Shown here: in pieces, positions 1 to 11,625 of the stretch
Layout: every line of letters begins with the position of its first letter
Numbering within the stretch: the first letter of the stretch is position 1
Assembly (NCBI GenBank): GCA_022925895.1
Contig: JAKSYS010000150.1
Coordinates: forward strand, 1 to 64,000
Direction: 5' to 3'
DNA: 64,000 bases
Source: Fragilaria crotonensis
Lineage: Eukaryota > Bacillariophyta > Fragilariophyceae > Fragilariales > Fragilariaceae
Program-made: the position numbers and the translations under genes
The notes under the pieces: model-generated
What the model saw: the letters and a program-made list of their open reading frames with translations, nothing else
Databases searched by the model: none
Told to the model about the DNA's origin: nothing

Positions 1-188
1 AGTGTTGGAAAAAGACAACCGAATACGCGCGACATCACACCTCCGGGTGCAGAGGAACTGAATGAAGGAGAAGTAAGAGGTAAGAAGAGTGCTATACTTG
101 AACGTACGTGGGCCGACGTAGTCAGAGGGCCCGTGCGTGGAAAAGAACGAAAGGCACTACTACTAGACGAAGAGAATAAAAAAGGATT
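1..188 (+). mobile_element. 3' internal end of a second Ty1/copia copy
   Basis: Bases 2-188 match 5872-6058, the last internal part of the copia element just downstream, with no difference seen. They run straight into the LTR at 189-342. The window therefore opens inside an upstream copia copy that shares this LTR with the next one. Identity implies a very recent origin. The rest of this copy lies outside the window. Confidence 0.85.
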
Positions 189-342
189 TGTTGCGAGCGC
201 ACTTTCTCGCAACAATTCCGTTAGTTAGGTTCGAAGTTTGATTGACTTCCGACTACTATCAACACTATCTATATCGTTCAGGAAGAAACAATAACGGGTT
301 GAAGGCTCTATTATATTGTGGACGGAATAGCTAGCTGCAACA
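189..342 (+). repeat. 5' (shared) LTR of copia element
   Basis: This 154-bp LTR begins TGTTG and ends CAACA, and is identical to 6059-6212. Its first 26 bases form a perfect 9-bp stem, TGTTGCGAG paired with CTCGCAACA. The sequence just after the LTR (from 343) repeats the TTGTTGCGAG motif and does not start with the usual TGG of a tRNA primer site, so the primer is not obvious. The LTR is short, as in many copia elements. Confidence 0.85.
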
Positions 343-424
343 TTGTTGCGAGAAAGGAGGTATTATTTTACTTCCATCTCCAGTATCTTTACTGACACAT
401 TGTTTCTCCGTCAAAACCTGCTTA

Positions 425-805
425 ATGGAAGACGAGAGTTTTGAAGAACTCATCGAGGAACTACGCGAATTGAAGATCAGAGAAGCAGATCTCACTGTCA
501 AGATCGAACGCGCCAGGCTAGCAAGAGCAGAGAGGGCCAACGCAGCGACACTGCTGGGATCTAACGACAACCACACGCTCCCTGACGGTACGTTTTTCAC
601 AAACGGTTTCAGGCAAGGCGATCGCGTTCGCATTACGAACAAAGTCCGAAAACCAGCAACGGCTGGGCCAGCGTGGTCAGAGGCTCGGGAACGCTTAGCA
701 GTAGTGACTAAGGTCATCCCCGACCAGGTTCACATACTCACGGACAACGGGACCAAGACTTGGCGGGCTCCGAACAACCTGAAACGCGTGCTGGGACCGC
801 ACTAG
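425..805 (+). CDS. Short first ORF of the copia element, coiled coil plus small beta-type domain
   Basis: This 126-residue frame precedes gag and is not one of the standard copia parts. The first 40 residues are charged and heptad-like, rich in Glu, Leu and Arg, and probably helical. The second half (about residues 60-125) has the pattern GDRVRITN, then ERLAVVTKV, then a DNGTKTWRAP stretch, like a small SH3/KOW-type barrel that could bind nucleic acid. I assign no function. Its place between the LTR and gag, in the sense direction, suggests an accessory product or an N-terminal piece of gag. Confidence 0.55.
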   Translation: MEDESFEELIEELRELKIREADLTVKIERARLARAERANAATLLGSNDNHTLPDGTFFTNGFRQGDRVRITNKVRKPATAGPAWSEARERLAVVTKVIPDQVHILTDNGTKTWRAPNNLKRVLGPH

Positions 806-807
806 CC

Positions 808-3480
808 ATGAGCAGCAACAGCAGCACTGGCGCCGATACCACTACCAGCGGTCTGACGACCGAAACCGGACGTGGCAACCCCACCAGCCGTGCGGGGGGG
901 CGAGGAAGAGGACGTGGTCGCGGAGGGAGCGGACGTGGCCATGGACGCTCCACCGTTTCCAGACCCAGGAGCACTGGGTTCAAAGGCACAACCCCCGAGA
1001 TGAACGGGAACGTTTTTGAATGCTACGACGAGCAGACAGACCGCAGGCAGTACATGAAGACCCTTGAAGCGTTGGAAGGATATGCTAAGAAGACTCTCAA
1101 GTATGCAGAAGACTTGTCACCCTTGTTTGCAACCGAGATGAGACTACCAACGCTGGAGAAGCCAGCAAGACCAGGTGGAGACGCCGACGAGACAGACATT
1201 GCGATTTGGAATGAGGACATTCGCGACTACGCGAAGAGAAAGCGCGTCCTCCGAGGAAACCTCGCCGCACTCCACGCTGTGATTTGGGGACAGTGCAGTG
1301 AGTCCATGAAGGCAAAAGTGAAATCCCTCGACGGCTACGCCCAAAGCACTGCCAACGATGACTGCGAATGGCTTCTAAACAACATCAAGGCTGTGACCAT
1401 GCAGTTTGACGCCAAACACAACGGATACATATCCATGCTCGACGCCACGGCAAGTTTTCTCAACTGCAGGCAGCAGCAGGGACAAAGCGCTGACAGTTAC
1501 CTTGAGGCTTTGAAGAGCCGCAGTGACACCATCGAGTACCACGGAGGTACACTTGTACTCAACCCGAAGTTGGCTCCAGAGACAAAAGAAGACGGTTCCA
1601 GGTACACCGAGGAGGAGCGTATGAAGATCGCGCGCGACTGTACCCTTGCAGCTGCCCTTATTCGTGGCTCCGACCCAACCAGATATGGAACTCTAGTTGC
1701 GGACCTCTCCAACCAGTACAGCAAAGGAAAGGATGAGTACCCGAGAGACCTCGCATCGGCATACAGTTTGCTCGTGAATTACCGCACCCCAACGAATGCG
1801 GCCCGCGGCAGGACCCACAACAATGGAAACACAAGCGAGACGACCACAAACGCTGGTGCTCCCCAGGCTACCTCCGGCGGCTCCGAGGGCAGCGCCATGA
1901 CCTTCGCGCAACGCACTACTGTCACCCCAGGGACAAACGGGATCACGCACGACGGCGTTACCTGCTACCGGTGCAACGAAACAGGACATTATGCCTCCGA
2001 CTGCCCCACCGACACCAACTCCACCGCGTCTGCTGGCACCACGCTTGTTCAGTACGGTTTCACGCTTGCTCAGGGCGTGTCAGGGATTGACCCCTCGTGG
2101 ATTTTGCTGGACTCACAGTCCACAATCTCTGTATTTCGCAACGCCGACATGTTAACGAACATCAGGCCAAGCGAACACGTTCTTCGCGCCGTTACAAACG
2201 GCGGCCACCAAGACTCGACCCTCGTGGGCGATTTCCCTAACCTCGGCAAGGTTTGGTTTAACCCTCAGTCCATCGCAAACATTCTCTCTCTCGCGGAAGT
2301 TCGCAAAGTTTGTCGCGTCACGATGGACACCGCCACGGAACCTGCCATGATCGTTCACCGCCTCGATGGATCTGCGATGAAATTCCTCGAACATGTATGT
2401 GGTTTGTATGTCTATGTTCCCCTTTCTAATGCTAGTAGCCACTGCGTTACAGCTTACAACATGGTGACCACAGTCGCCAACCAGAAAAAGCTTTTTAGCC
2501 GACGCGATGTCGCGAATGCCGACACGGCACGCGCCCTGTACCGCATGATCGGGCGACCCAGTGAAGCTGCTTTCCAACGCATCCTTGCCGGAGGTTTTAT
2601 TCGCAACTGTCCAGTCACGCCATTGGATGCGCAACGCGCTCTTGTCATTTATGGTCCCGACATCGCCACGCTCAAAGGGAAGACCACGCGTGCCGGCGCC
2701 GCCACGCACACTCCTGTGCTCGAATCTGTTCCGTTGCCCCCTCCGGTGCTCGACCACCACCGCAACGTCATCCTCTGCGTTGATTTTTTCTTTGTCCAAG
2801 GCCACCCTTTCTTCCACACCATCTCGCGCAACATCCAGTTTCGCACCGTCAGCTCCGTACCTGACCGCACCCACTCTACAATGGTGAAGGAAGTTCAGGC
2901 CGTTATTCGCCTATACGCCGCACGCGGTTTCAACGTATGCGCCCTCCACGTCGACCACGAGTTCGCCTGCATTCGCGACGCCGTCTTCCCGATTCACCTT
3001 GACGTCGTCGCCCCTGACAGTCACGTTGGCGAAATTGAGCGTTCCGTCCGCACCGTCAAAGAGCGCCTCCGCTCCACCGTCCATGGCCTCCCTTTTAAAC
3101 GTTTGCCCAAGCTCATGGTCGTCCACATGGTCGCCGACGCTGTCCGTTGCCTTAATATGTTCCCCGCCGACAACGGTGTCTCTCCTTTCCTCAGCCCTCT
3201 TTCCATCGTGACCGGTGTTCCGCCGCCCGACTACGCGTGCCTTCGCCTCGAGTTTGGCACCTACGTTCAGCTTTTCCAGGACCATTCCCCGTCCAACACC
3301 ATTGCTGCCCGCACCCTCGGCGCCATTGCCCTCACTCCAACTGGCAACGCGCACGGCGACTACCACTTCTTGTCGCTCGCGTCCGGTTGTCGCGTCTCCA
3401 GGCACCGCTGGACTGCCCTCCCGATGACCGACATCGCCATCGCTCGCGTCGAGGCCCTCGCTCTTCACGAGAAGCAGCCC
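808..3480 (+). other. Copia gag, protease and integrase region
   Basis: Gag starts near 808 with a Ser/Gly/Arg-rich, basic N-terminus (RGRGRGRG-type tract) typical of nucleic-acid binding. A CCHC zinc knuckle, pattern CX2CX4HX4C (CYRCNETGHYASDC), lies at about 1963-2004. A retroviral-type aspartic protease follows at about 2080-2320; the catalytic triad position reads DSQS. The integrase core occupies roughly 2750-3300, followed by an acidic, low-complexity linker rich in Asp and Pro. The order is as in other copia elements. Boundaries are approximate and the region is treated as a fossil. Confidence 0.85.
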
Positions 3481-4049
3481 CTCATTCAGGAGGACGGCCT
3501 CGTTGTTGAATGGCGCCCAAACCAGCCCGTTGACATTGACGAATACGACCGCGACTACGTTCCCCCCCTCCGCGCCGATGTCGATGATCCCCTCCTCGCC
3601 GCCGATTACCCCCCCATCGACCCGACCGAATTGGCCGACCTTCGCGCCGACGCTGCTCCTCTCGACGATGCCCCTTTTCCCGCCGTCGCGCTCGAGGACC
3701 AAGGAGCGCACCTACCACAGCCCGACGCGAATGCCCACATTGAGAACGAACCCACCGAGGATAATGATTCATCTGTTTTCGACGAGGAAGACGAGGACGA
3801 CGTCGACGAGCACACCTACGATGACGTCACAGACGACTACACACTACACAGCACAAGAGGACTACGAAGGCTACGAGCAGGACCACGACGGACCACATGC
3901 CGACGCAGACGCAGATTTTAACCACAATGATGCCACACTACTGGGAAGAAGCGAAGATGAAGCACCCGACGGGCCCCTCCAAGATGATACAAACGCTGCA
4001 GAGCAAGGAGCGAACACAACCACCGGCACGGACCAAGGAGCGGTTTTGC

Positions 4050-5860
4050 AAGCCAGGTACAACCTCCGGAATCGGATTGACACGACTGCCAGGCGATTCA
4101 GGACTGCCATGGACGAACCTTTCAACAACAAGTCGTACTTCCCGCCAACCCAGCTTTTACAGGCTGGCGGCGACATCTTCCGCTACATCATGGACATGTG
4201 CGCGACTGACCCTGCGTTCGCCTATACCATGACGCAGATGTCTGCTAATGCAGGGATCAAAAAGCACGGAAGAAAGGCGATGGAGGCTTTAATGGCCGAA
4301 TTCGCTCAACTCGAAGACCTAACCGCCTACGAGCCGCTTGACCCCACAAAGCTGACCAGGGCTCAAAAGAAATCGGCCCTCAGAGCCATAAATCTCATCA
4401 AGGAGAAACGGTGCGGAAAGCTCAAAGGACGGACTGTTGCAGATGGACGAGCACAGAGAACTTTGTACGATAAGTCTGAGACTGCATCCCCAACTGTGGG
4501 TACGGACTCGCTCATGATATCGATTGCTTGCGACGCTCAGGAACGCCGCGACGTTGGCACCGCCGATATCGCCGGTGCCTATCTTAAAGCGTACATGAAG
4601 GACTTCGTTATCATGAAGTTCACGGGTGCATCCGTTGACATACTATGCGAAATGAACCCCAAATACACCGCTTTCGTGACTGTCGAGAATGGCGCGAAAG
4701 TCATATACGTTCGTTTGATCAAAGCCCTTTATGGATGCGTCCAGTCGGCTCTATTGTGGTATGAAATGTTTCACTCCTACCTCGAGGAAATAGGTTTCGA
4801 ACTCAACCCGTATGACCCGTGCGTTGCAAACAAGGTTATAAACGGTAAGCAATGCACGGTTGCGTGGTATGTCGACGACATGAAAATTTCGCACGTCGAC
4901 CCAAATGTTGTTACCCAAGTTATCGAACAGATTGAGGATCGGTTCGGGAAGATGACCGTCACCAGAGGCAAAGAACACACGTTCCTCGGGATGAAGATTG
5001 TGTACAAGGAGAATGGAACCGCAGAAATTACCATGCGGGATTACTTGGAAGAAGCCATCGTGGATTCCGGATTGCATATATCCAGAACTGCCGCAACACC
5101 AGCCAGAAGGGACCTATTTGAGACCGACGCCACCGCGCTACCCCTTGCGAAGAGGGGAAGCCGAGATTTTCCACAGCGTGACAGCCAAGCTCCTGTATGT
5201 GTCCATACGCGCACGCATGGATATACTCCTACCTGTCATTTTCTTATGTACACGAGTTTCCAAATGCACGGCACAGGATCAGGCGAAGCTGAAACGAGTC
5301 TTGGAGTACTTAAAGGGTACTCTACACTATAAGTATACGATCGGTTCGGATGACATGGGAAAAATCAGAACATGGGTGGACGCATCATACGCAGTCCACC
5401 CCGATATGAAGAGCCACACCGGCGGTTTACTGTCTTTCGGTACTGGCGGCCTAGTGTGTAAGTCAGCCAAACAGAAATTGAACACCAAGAGTTCCACCGA
5501 GGCGGAGTTAGTCGGAGCTAGCGATTACCTTCCAAACTTGATGTGGGTACAGAATTTCCTGAAGGGTCAAGGATACGAAGTAAAGGAGAGCACGCTGCAA
5601 CAGGACAACGAAAGCGCTATCAAGTTGGAGAAGAACGGGCGAATGTCGGCTGGGCAAAAATCCAGGCACATCGACATCAGATATTTTTGGATTAAGGATC
5701 GAGTGCAGTCGAACGGCGTGACCATCCAACACTGTCCCACCCTCGAGATGCTAGCGGATTTTTTTACCAAGCCTTTGCAGGGCAATTTGTTTCGTCGTTT
5801 CCGCGACGTTATACTAGGATACAGACACATTGACACCCTCCGGCGCGACCCCGCCGTGCC
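4050..5860 (+). other. Copia reverse transcriptase and RNase H region
   Basis: Reverse transcriptase motifs are clear. The catalytic YVDD box (WYVDDMKISH) is at about 4864-4893, preceded by the LYGCVQSALLWYE-type motif near 4730. RNase H follows at about 5370-5750 with DASYA, SSTEAEL, and the DN and RHIDIRYFWI motifs, then the ADFFTKPLQG ending typical of copia polyproteins. Motif order matches the Ty1/copia family. Boundaries are approximate. Confidence 0.88.
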
Positions 5861-6058
5861 GGTCGAGGAGCGTGTTGGAAAAAGACAACCGAATACGCGC
5901 GACATCACACCTCCGGGTGCAGAGGAACTGAATGAAGGAGAAGTAAGAGGTAAGAAGAGTGCTATACTTGAACGTACGTGGGCCGACGTAGTCAGAGGGC
6001 CCGTGCGTGGAAAAGAACGAAAGGCACTACTACTAGACGAAGAGAATAAAAAAGGATT

Positions 6059-6212
6059 TGTTGCGAGCGCACTTTCTCGCAACAATTCCGTTAGTTAGGT
6101 TCGAAGTTTGATTGACTTCCGACTACTATCAACACTATCTATATCGTTCAGGAAGAAACAATAACGGGTTGAAGGCTCTATTATATTGTGGACGGAATAG
6201 CTAGCTGCAACA
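6059..6212 (+). repeat. 3' LTR of copia element
   Basis: Identical over 154 bp to the LTR at 189-342, with the same TGTTG and CAACA ends. It is preceded by a purine tract and followed at 6213 directly by coding-like glycosyltransferase sequence, so the element landed inside a gene or gene remnant. Confidence 0.88.
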
Positions 6213-6827
6213 CAGAGGATGTCCGTCTCAATGGTTCATGGCTGCATCTGCGAGGCATCCACTGATATACCTTACCATTGGTGGCTGGTGCACCATCCAG
6301 TGTAGTGCCCACCCGTGCAAGCTGCACCGTCTATTCAGTAGACACTGCCGCTACACGTAAAATAGATTTCGGGTTTTTTTTTTTTTTTTTTTTTGATATA
6401 CCTTACCATTCTTCGGTTGATGCAAAAGGTCCTGGCCGAAGCAGACTTGGGGAACTTTCAGATTGTTTTTACCACTGGCCCTGGCGCATTGAATGATGGT
6501 TTCGTGTCCTTCATGAGGAGTTATGCTTACAACTACAACACACCAGCAGGTCGGTATGTTGGAGTTGGCAATCGTTCTGTGACGATTGTTGGGAACAAAA
6601 CCAACCCGGACGAGTATATTACTCGTATCATTCCACCTTTGGTCGTTGCTGCTAAAAAACACAAGCTGTACCAAAACATGAACATGTCCCACCTGACCCG
6701 TCTCCCAGGATCTGTATACAAGCCCACGAAAGGTGATGAATCGTGCATGAGCCGTCTTTATTCGTTGGAAATCCAAAACCTTACTAAGGAGGCTCTCGGC
6801 ACAGGAGGCTGGGAATCTACAAAGTGA
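6213..6827 (+). pseudogene. GT32 (OCH1-like) glycosyltransferase remnant, 5'-truncated and interrupted
   Basis: Read across an inserted 115-bp retroposon (6280-6394), this stretch encodes CPSQWFMAASARHPLIYLT followed by a frame with TTGPGALND. Both match the hallmark motifs of GT32 sugar transferases (SQW...A...HP and TGPGAL), known in fungal Och1 and in many algal Golgi mannosyl or other hexosyl transferases. The upstream part, including the DXD metal site, is missing because the copia LTR ends at 6212. The C-terminal part, about 140 residues to the stop at 6827, is still open. The insertion adds 131 bases including the target duplication, which also shifts the frame. So two separate insertions have destroyed this gene. 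Function before loss was probably glycan elongation in the Golgi (family inference). Confidence 0.72.
6280..6394 (+). mobile_element. Short T-tailed retroposon (SINE-like) with 16-bp target duplication
   Basis: A 115-bp insert ends in a run of 21 T. It is flanked by a perfect 16-bp direct repeat, GATATACCTTACCATT, at 6264-6279 and 6395-6410. A long perfect target duplication and a homopolymer tail are the signature of target-primed reverse transcription. No clear tRNA-type A and B boxes were recognised, so the parent RNA is unknown. No second copy was seen in the window. It lies in a GT32 gene remnant, whose protein similarity reads continuously across the empty site. Confidence 0.75.
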
Positions 6828-7267
6828 ACATACAGGCTTGGTTCAATTCAACAAACATTGAAATCTCCACAGCAAAGAATCCTACATTGGTGGGCTAATG
6901 TTGGCATTGATGCTGTGGATCAACATGCGAACAAGCGTGCTCGGAGAGTGTGGTTTATGGAGCGGTACCTGACATGAAATTTCTACCTAAATCTTGTCAA
7001 CGAAACGTAATTCAAACGGGACAACGCAAGAGAGACAAAAACATGATGAAATCTGTTGCGACAAACGACTTGGTTTTCATTCTCACAGTGAGAGCGGAAC
7101 ATGACGGTGTATAGCTTTCGAAATTCACGAACGTTGTAATGCAACAATTCAATTAACTTCACCCTGCCTGTTAATTGTCAATTAACAACAGGTATTGTTA
7201 TTCACCAGTACTCGAGAAATGCGAGGTGTTCTCTTTCCATACATGCAAAAAGACTAAAAGGTCGTCA
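6828..7267. other. Intergenic, no gene seen
   Basis: Lies between the glycosyltransferase remnant and the end of the first ankyrin gene. Moderately AT-rich, with only short chance frames. No repeat or RNA gene recognised. Confidence 0.5.
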
Positions 7268-10257
7268 TTAGTCCGCATACTCGCTTCCAAGAAGGTCCCA
7301 ATCAACAACTTCGCCACTATTCCCGCTTGCAATGCTGACGTCTGTGTTGCCATCATGGTTATTTTCATCCGAAGTGACCGACGCGCGCTTCAATAGTTGT
7401 CCAACAATTTTGACATGGCCACAACGTCTGGCACTAATCAGGGCGGTCGCGCCTTCGGTGTCAGCGGCATTCGCATCCACCTCATTGTGTTTCAGCAATT
7501 CAGCAACAACTTTCAGATGACCATTGCAGCATGCCAAGATGAGCGGTGTCGCCCCGTCCTTTCTCTTGGCATTCACGTCTACGTGAACGAATGGGTGGAT
7601 CACCTTCTCAAGATGCGCATCCTCGCTGACCTTGGGAAGACCTGAGCTAACGCTGTCGGTGACCTCCTTCAAATCAAGCTGGTCGCATCCCGACAGCCCT
7701 GAACCGATGTATGCGAAGCCGCTCAAGCCTGCAGTATTACTATCTTTCGTTGCCGTCAGAGAATGCAATACATCGCATTTGTGAGTCAATAACTTGCTAA
7801 CAACTTCGACAAAGCCAAGCTCACTCGCGACGAGAAGCGCTGACTCGCCATTGACATTCCTGGCATTCACATCCACCTTATGGTGCTTCAATAGCTCATC
7901 AACCGCCGCCGAATGACCCTTTTCACTAGCAGCAATCAAAGCCGTAGTACCATCGTTGGCAACGGTATTCAAATCAACCTTTTGGTGTTTCAATAACTCG
8001 CGGATAACCTTCACATGGCCTGCGTAACTCGCTACGATGAGTGACGTGCGACCATCGTCATTTTTGGCATTCACATCCACCCTCTCGTGTTGCAATAATT
8101 CGCTGACAACTTCCACATGGTCCTTCTCACTCGCCAAGCAGAGGGCAGCGCAACCATCATCATCTTTGGCATTCACAACAACCCTTCATGCTTCAATAAC
8201 TCCTGAACAATGTGCAAATGGCCGTAATCACTCGCACAGACGAGGGCTGTACGACCGATGGTATTTGCGGCATTCGCATCCATCTTTCGGTGCTTCAGCA
8301 ATTCGCGAGCAACCTTCATGTGGCCGTTGTCAATGGCGCGCATAAAAGCAGTATTCCCATTGACATCTGCTGCATTCAGATCAATCATGTCATGTTTCAA
8401 CAATCGGCGAACAAGTCCCAAATGACCCTTTCCACTCGCCATGATCAAGGCCGTGGTGCCGTCGTCGCTCTTGGCATTCACGTCTACCTTTTCAATCACC
8501 AACAACTCCGAAACAACTTCCAAATGACCACCATAACTAGCAAGGATGAGGGCCGTTTGACCATCGTCGTTCTTGCCGTTCGCATCCACCCTCTCGTGTT
8601 TCAAGAGATCGCGAACAACGTCAAAATGTCCCTTTTCGCCAGCCAGACAGAGGGCGGTCCAGCCATCATCATCTTTGGCATTCGCATCAACACTTTCATG
8701 CCTTAACAACTCGCGAACGATTTGCAAGTGGCCGTTATTGCTCGCCTCAATAAGGGCTGTGCGGCCAGTGCTTCCTTTTCCATTCGCATTCATAATCACG
8801 TTTGGGTGTTTCAATAACTCGCGAACCACCTTCAAATGGCCGACACCACTCGCCAAAATGAGAAATGTATCACCCTCATTGTTCTTGCCGTTTACATCCA
8901 CCGTCTTGTGCTTCAACAGTTCACGAACAACTTCAAAGTGCCCCACTTTACTTGCAAAGAAGAGGGCCGAGCAACCGCGACTATCAGTGGCATTCACGTC
9001 CACCGTCTCGAGTTTCAATAACTCGCGAACGATGTGCACATAACCGTTGTCACTCGCCCCGATTAGGGCTGTGCGACCAGTGCTATCTTTCGCATTCACT
9101 TCGATACGCTTGAGCTCCAACAACTTGCAAACTACCTGCAAATGGCCCTTTTCACACGCCACCATAAGGGCCGAGCGACCATGGTCATCTTTGGCATTCA
9201 CTTCGATACGTTTGACCTCCAATAACACACAGACGACTTCCAAATGGCCCTTCACACTTGCCAAGATGAGGGGTGCATTGCCGTAAGGCGTTTTGAGGTT
9301 CACATCCAAACTTTCACACTTCAATGACTCACGAACAAGTTCTGCATTGCCGTTTGCACTCGCCCAGGTGAGCACAGCTTGCGATAAGTCGCGATCAATA
9401 TCGAGATTTCCCGCTTTCCTTGCCAAGGTGAATGCAGTAAATCCATCGTGGTTTTTTGCATTCACATCAACCCTTTGGAGCGTCAACAACTCTCGAATTA
9501 CTTCAACATGACCCCCAAGAGTCGCCAGGGTAAGGGCCGTGTTTCCAATTTTACATTTGACGTTCACATCTAACTTCTCGTCTGTCAGAAGCTCGAGGAC
9601 AACTTCCAAGTGCCCTGATTCGCTCGCGACGATGAGGGAGAAACCCGAACGAACGACTTTGGCATGTTTAGATAACTCGCGAACAATTTTGATGTGTCCC
9701 ATCTTACACGCCATAATAAAGGCCGTGTAGCCTTTCTCATTTTTGACATTGACATCGACCATCACGTGATTCAACAGCGCGGTAGCAATTTCAATGTTGC
9801 CTCCACTACACGCCCACATGAAGGCTGTGCTTCCAACACTACACTTGGCATTTACATCTACCTTGTCGTGCTTCAGTAGCTCGCGAACAACTTGCGTATG
9901 ACCTTTCTCACTCGCCAGGATCAGTGATGTTTTGCCATTGTTAGATTTGGTGTTCATATCCACCTTGTCGTGTTTCAAAAGCTCAACAACAACTTCGAAA
10001 TGGCCAGCTTCACTCGCCAACATGAGGGCTGTTTCACCGAGGTTGGTTTTCTCGTTCGCATCCACCTTGTCATGTTTCAATAGCCCCCGAACAACCTCAA
10101 CAAAGCCAAAGGCACTTGCGAGGCTGAGGGCGGTGTCACCCGGTTTCGGGCAGTGACTATAATCACCTGCCTTGCCTTGCAAGAACTGACGAACCGTTTC
10201 GACGTCACCTTCAATAGCATCATAGATCAACAAACGACGTTCATCCGGTGTGATCAT
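7268..10257 (-). CDS. Long ankyrin-repeat protein, copy A (one frame break)
   Basis: Starting at 10257 the protein opens with the family cap MITPDERRLLIYDAIEGD, then a near-continuous run of roughly 33-residue ankyrin repeats of the type VDVNAKxxDGxTALxxASxxGHxxVVRELLKH. The frame closes near 8173, but the repeat continues without a gap in another frame from about 8176 to 7268. The break lies in a run of C (G on the coding strand) at 8182-8184, where one extra base would restore the usual ELLKHE..VNAKDDDG spacing. Total about 990 residues. The C-terminal part has a non-ankyrin linker, a few more repeats, and ends with the array motif NTDVSIASGN...VDWDLLGS. No signal peptide or membrane segment. 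Likely a cytosolic protein-binding scaffold; the partner is unknown. The break is either a real mutation or an assembly indel. Confidence 0.82.
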
Positions 10258-11625
10258 GCTAACGATTGAGGTTCCTATTCAAATAGGACTGGAGTATGGT
10301 AATCAAGAAGTTCAGCAGTGAGACAACAGCCGCAGGTTGCAAATCGAGATCTTTACCACGAATCATGGGATATCGAATCTTCTTTGTACGCACCAGTCTC
10401 CTCGTCTGATTTCCGTTGTGAAGTGTTGAATTCCTCTCAATAACAACGAATCTAGATGCTGCTAGAAGAAGTGAGCTTGTTTCAGTAATTGAGGAGTGAG
10501 GACGTTGCGAATGTGTGATGCGCTTCTTTCACAAAGTTGTGAGCTGCAAACCGAAGCTGACCGAAAATGATGGCAACTCTAGAAAGATTGCTGACATGAT
10601 AATTCTCAATCCCAAAATTTCAAAGTACGTAGCATTTGTATCATGCATGGCAGGGCAAAATCAAAGATCTTTCGTTCCCTTCTTTCGCAACGGGGTGATT
10701 CGGCATTCAGCGTGCCAGGTTCATAAACAGCACTGGCTTACTTTCCGAATTGCCACCACACACGTAAAATGCATTCTGGCACTGGATGAATGGGAATACT
10801 ATCCACTCGGCGCTCGGAGTGAAAGATATGCTTTTAACTTGTAACCACAAAACGGCTCCTCCCACACGTCATTTTCACACCCTCGTCTGTCATGTTGTCT
10901 TGCTCATACTGCAATCTCAAGATCTAAATCAAATCTACAGTGACCGGCGATCATCTCGTTCAGGACTTCAAGACAGATCTGTCAAAGGACGACAGACAAG
11001 ACAATGCTGCAAAGATGCCATTGCAGCCTGGAGGGAGGGATCGAATGTCAGCATGTTTTTGCTCAAGAAGAAAGGGTAAATAAGCGTTAGAATTAAAAAT
11101 CCGGGTTTTGTTAACCATACAGACTCGAGTCCCAACCTGATAACGGGATAGAGATGGTTTTCGTTGATATGGCAACCATTAGCAACATTCGTTGACATTA
11201 GTTGAAGCAACTCTAACGAAAATCAAATGACGACGACACAAACTGGAGAGAAGTTATGTTGTTGAACGTATGAAGAAACAGCAGGAAATCCTTGAACCCA
11301 TCGCGACCTCTCGCAAATCGACCATACATCGAATTGCACCTTGATGAGCTTCTATTAGGCCGGTTCATGTATCATCTAATGTGTGGACAAACAGATACGC
11401 CATGGAATTCCTGGTACTATACCGGCATGACGCTATGGCTCGAACAAGACACAATTAACGATCAACTTGTTCGAATAAATAATGCAATACCTGCATGTAG
11501 TAATGCCAAATCGCCAGGTCCAATTACCACCACACATGGCGTCAGCCTCATGATGCAACAGTCTACGCCAAACACTCGCGCGTTCGCACAACCATACAAG
11601 GGCGCCAGTATTATTACCCTCAAAT
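10258..11625. other. Intergenic between ankyrin genes A and B; duplicated flank
   Basis: Contains the 5' flank of gene A and the 3' flank of gene B. About 10556-10640 is close to 14268-14352, the same position upstream of gene B (shared core ACCGAAAATGATGGCAACTC). Further shared pieces lie near 10971 and 14690, and near 11258 and 15043. So the duplicated unit included the promoter and more than 1 kb upstream. No additional gene seen. Confidence 0.6.

Larger units (their letters stand above)
189..6212 (+). mobile_element. Ty1/copia LTR retrotransposon, nearly whole, very young
   Basis: The element is about 6.0 kb: LTR, a short first reading frame, gag with zinc knuckle, protease, integrase, reverse transcriptase, RNase H, purine tract, LTR. 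The order integrase before reverse transcriptase is diagnostic of copia. A purine-rich tract at about 6038-6056 sits directly before the 3' LTR. The two LTRs are identical, which points to a very recent insertion or recombination. The coding part is spread over several frames, with about two frame changes within gag-pol; these may be decay or a read-through device, and the sequence alone does not decide. The overall type resembles diatom CoDi elements (inference). Confidence 0.9.

Noticed and set aside
2152-2874. Minus-strand frames of 240 and 266 residues over the copia element (2152-2874, 2911-3711)
   Set aside because: Antisense to the protease and integrase regions, with no motif of their own; explained by high GC in third positions.
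3606-3815. Acidic Asp/Glu-rich stretch of the copia element as a separate regulatory protein
   Set aside because: It is the known low-complexity linker between integrase and reverse transcriptase in copia-type polyproteins.
6361-6394. Poly-T run as a Pol III terminator of an RNA gene
   Set aside because: The flanking 16-bp perfect direct repeats show that it is the tail of an inserted retroposon; no internal A or B box was recognised.
8573-9043. Plus-strand frames within the ankyrin genes (for example 8573-9043, 12904-13305, 17107-17499, 29573-30025, 32718-33173)
   Set aside because: They are antisense shadows of the ankyrin repeat. The 99-base periodicity and conserved codons keep several frames open on the opposite strand.
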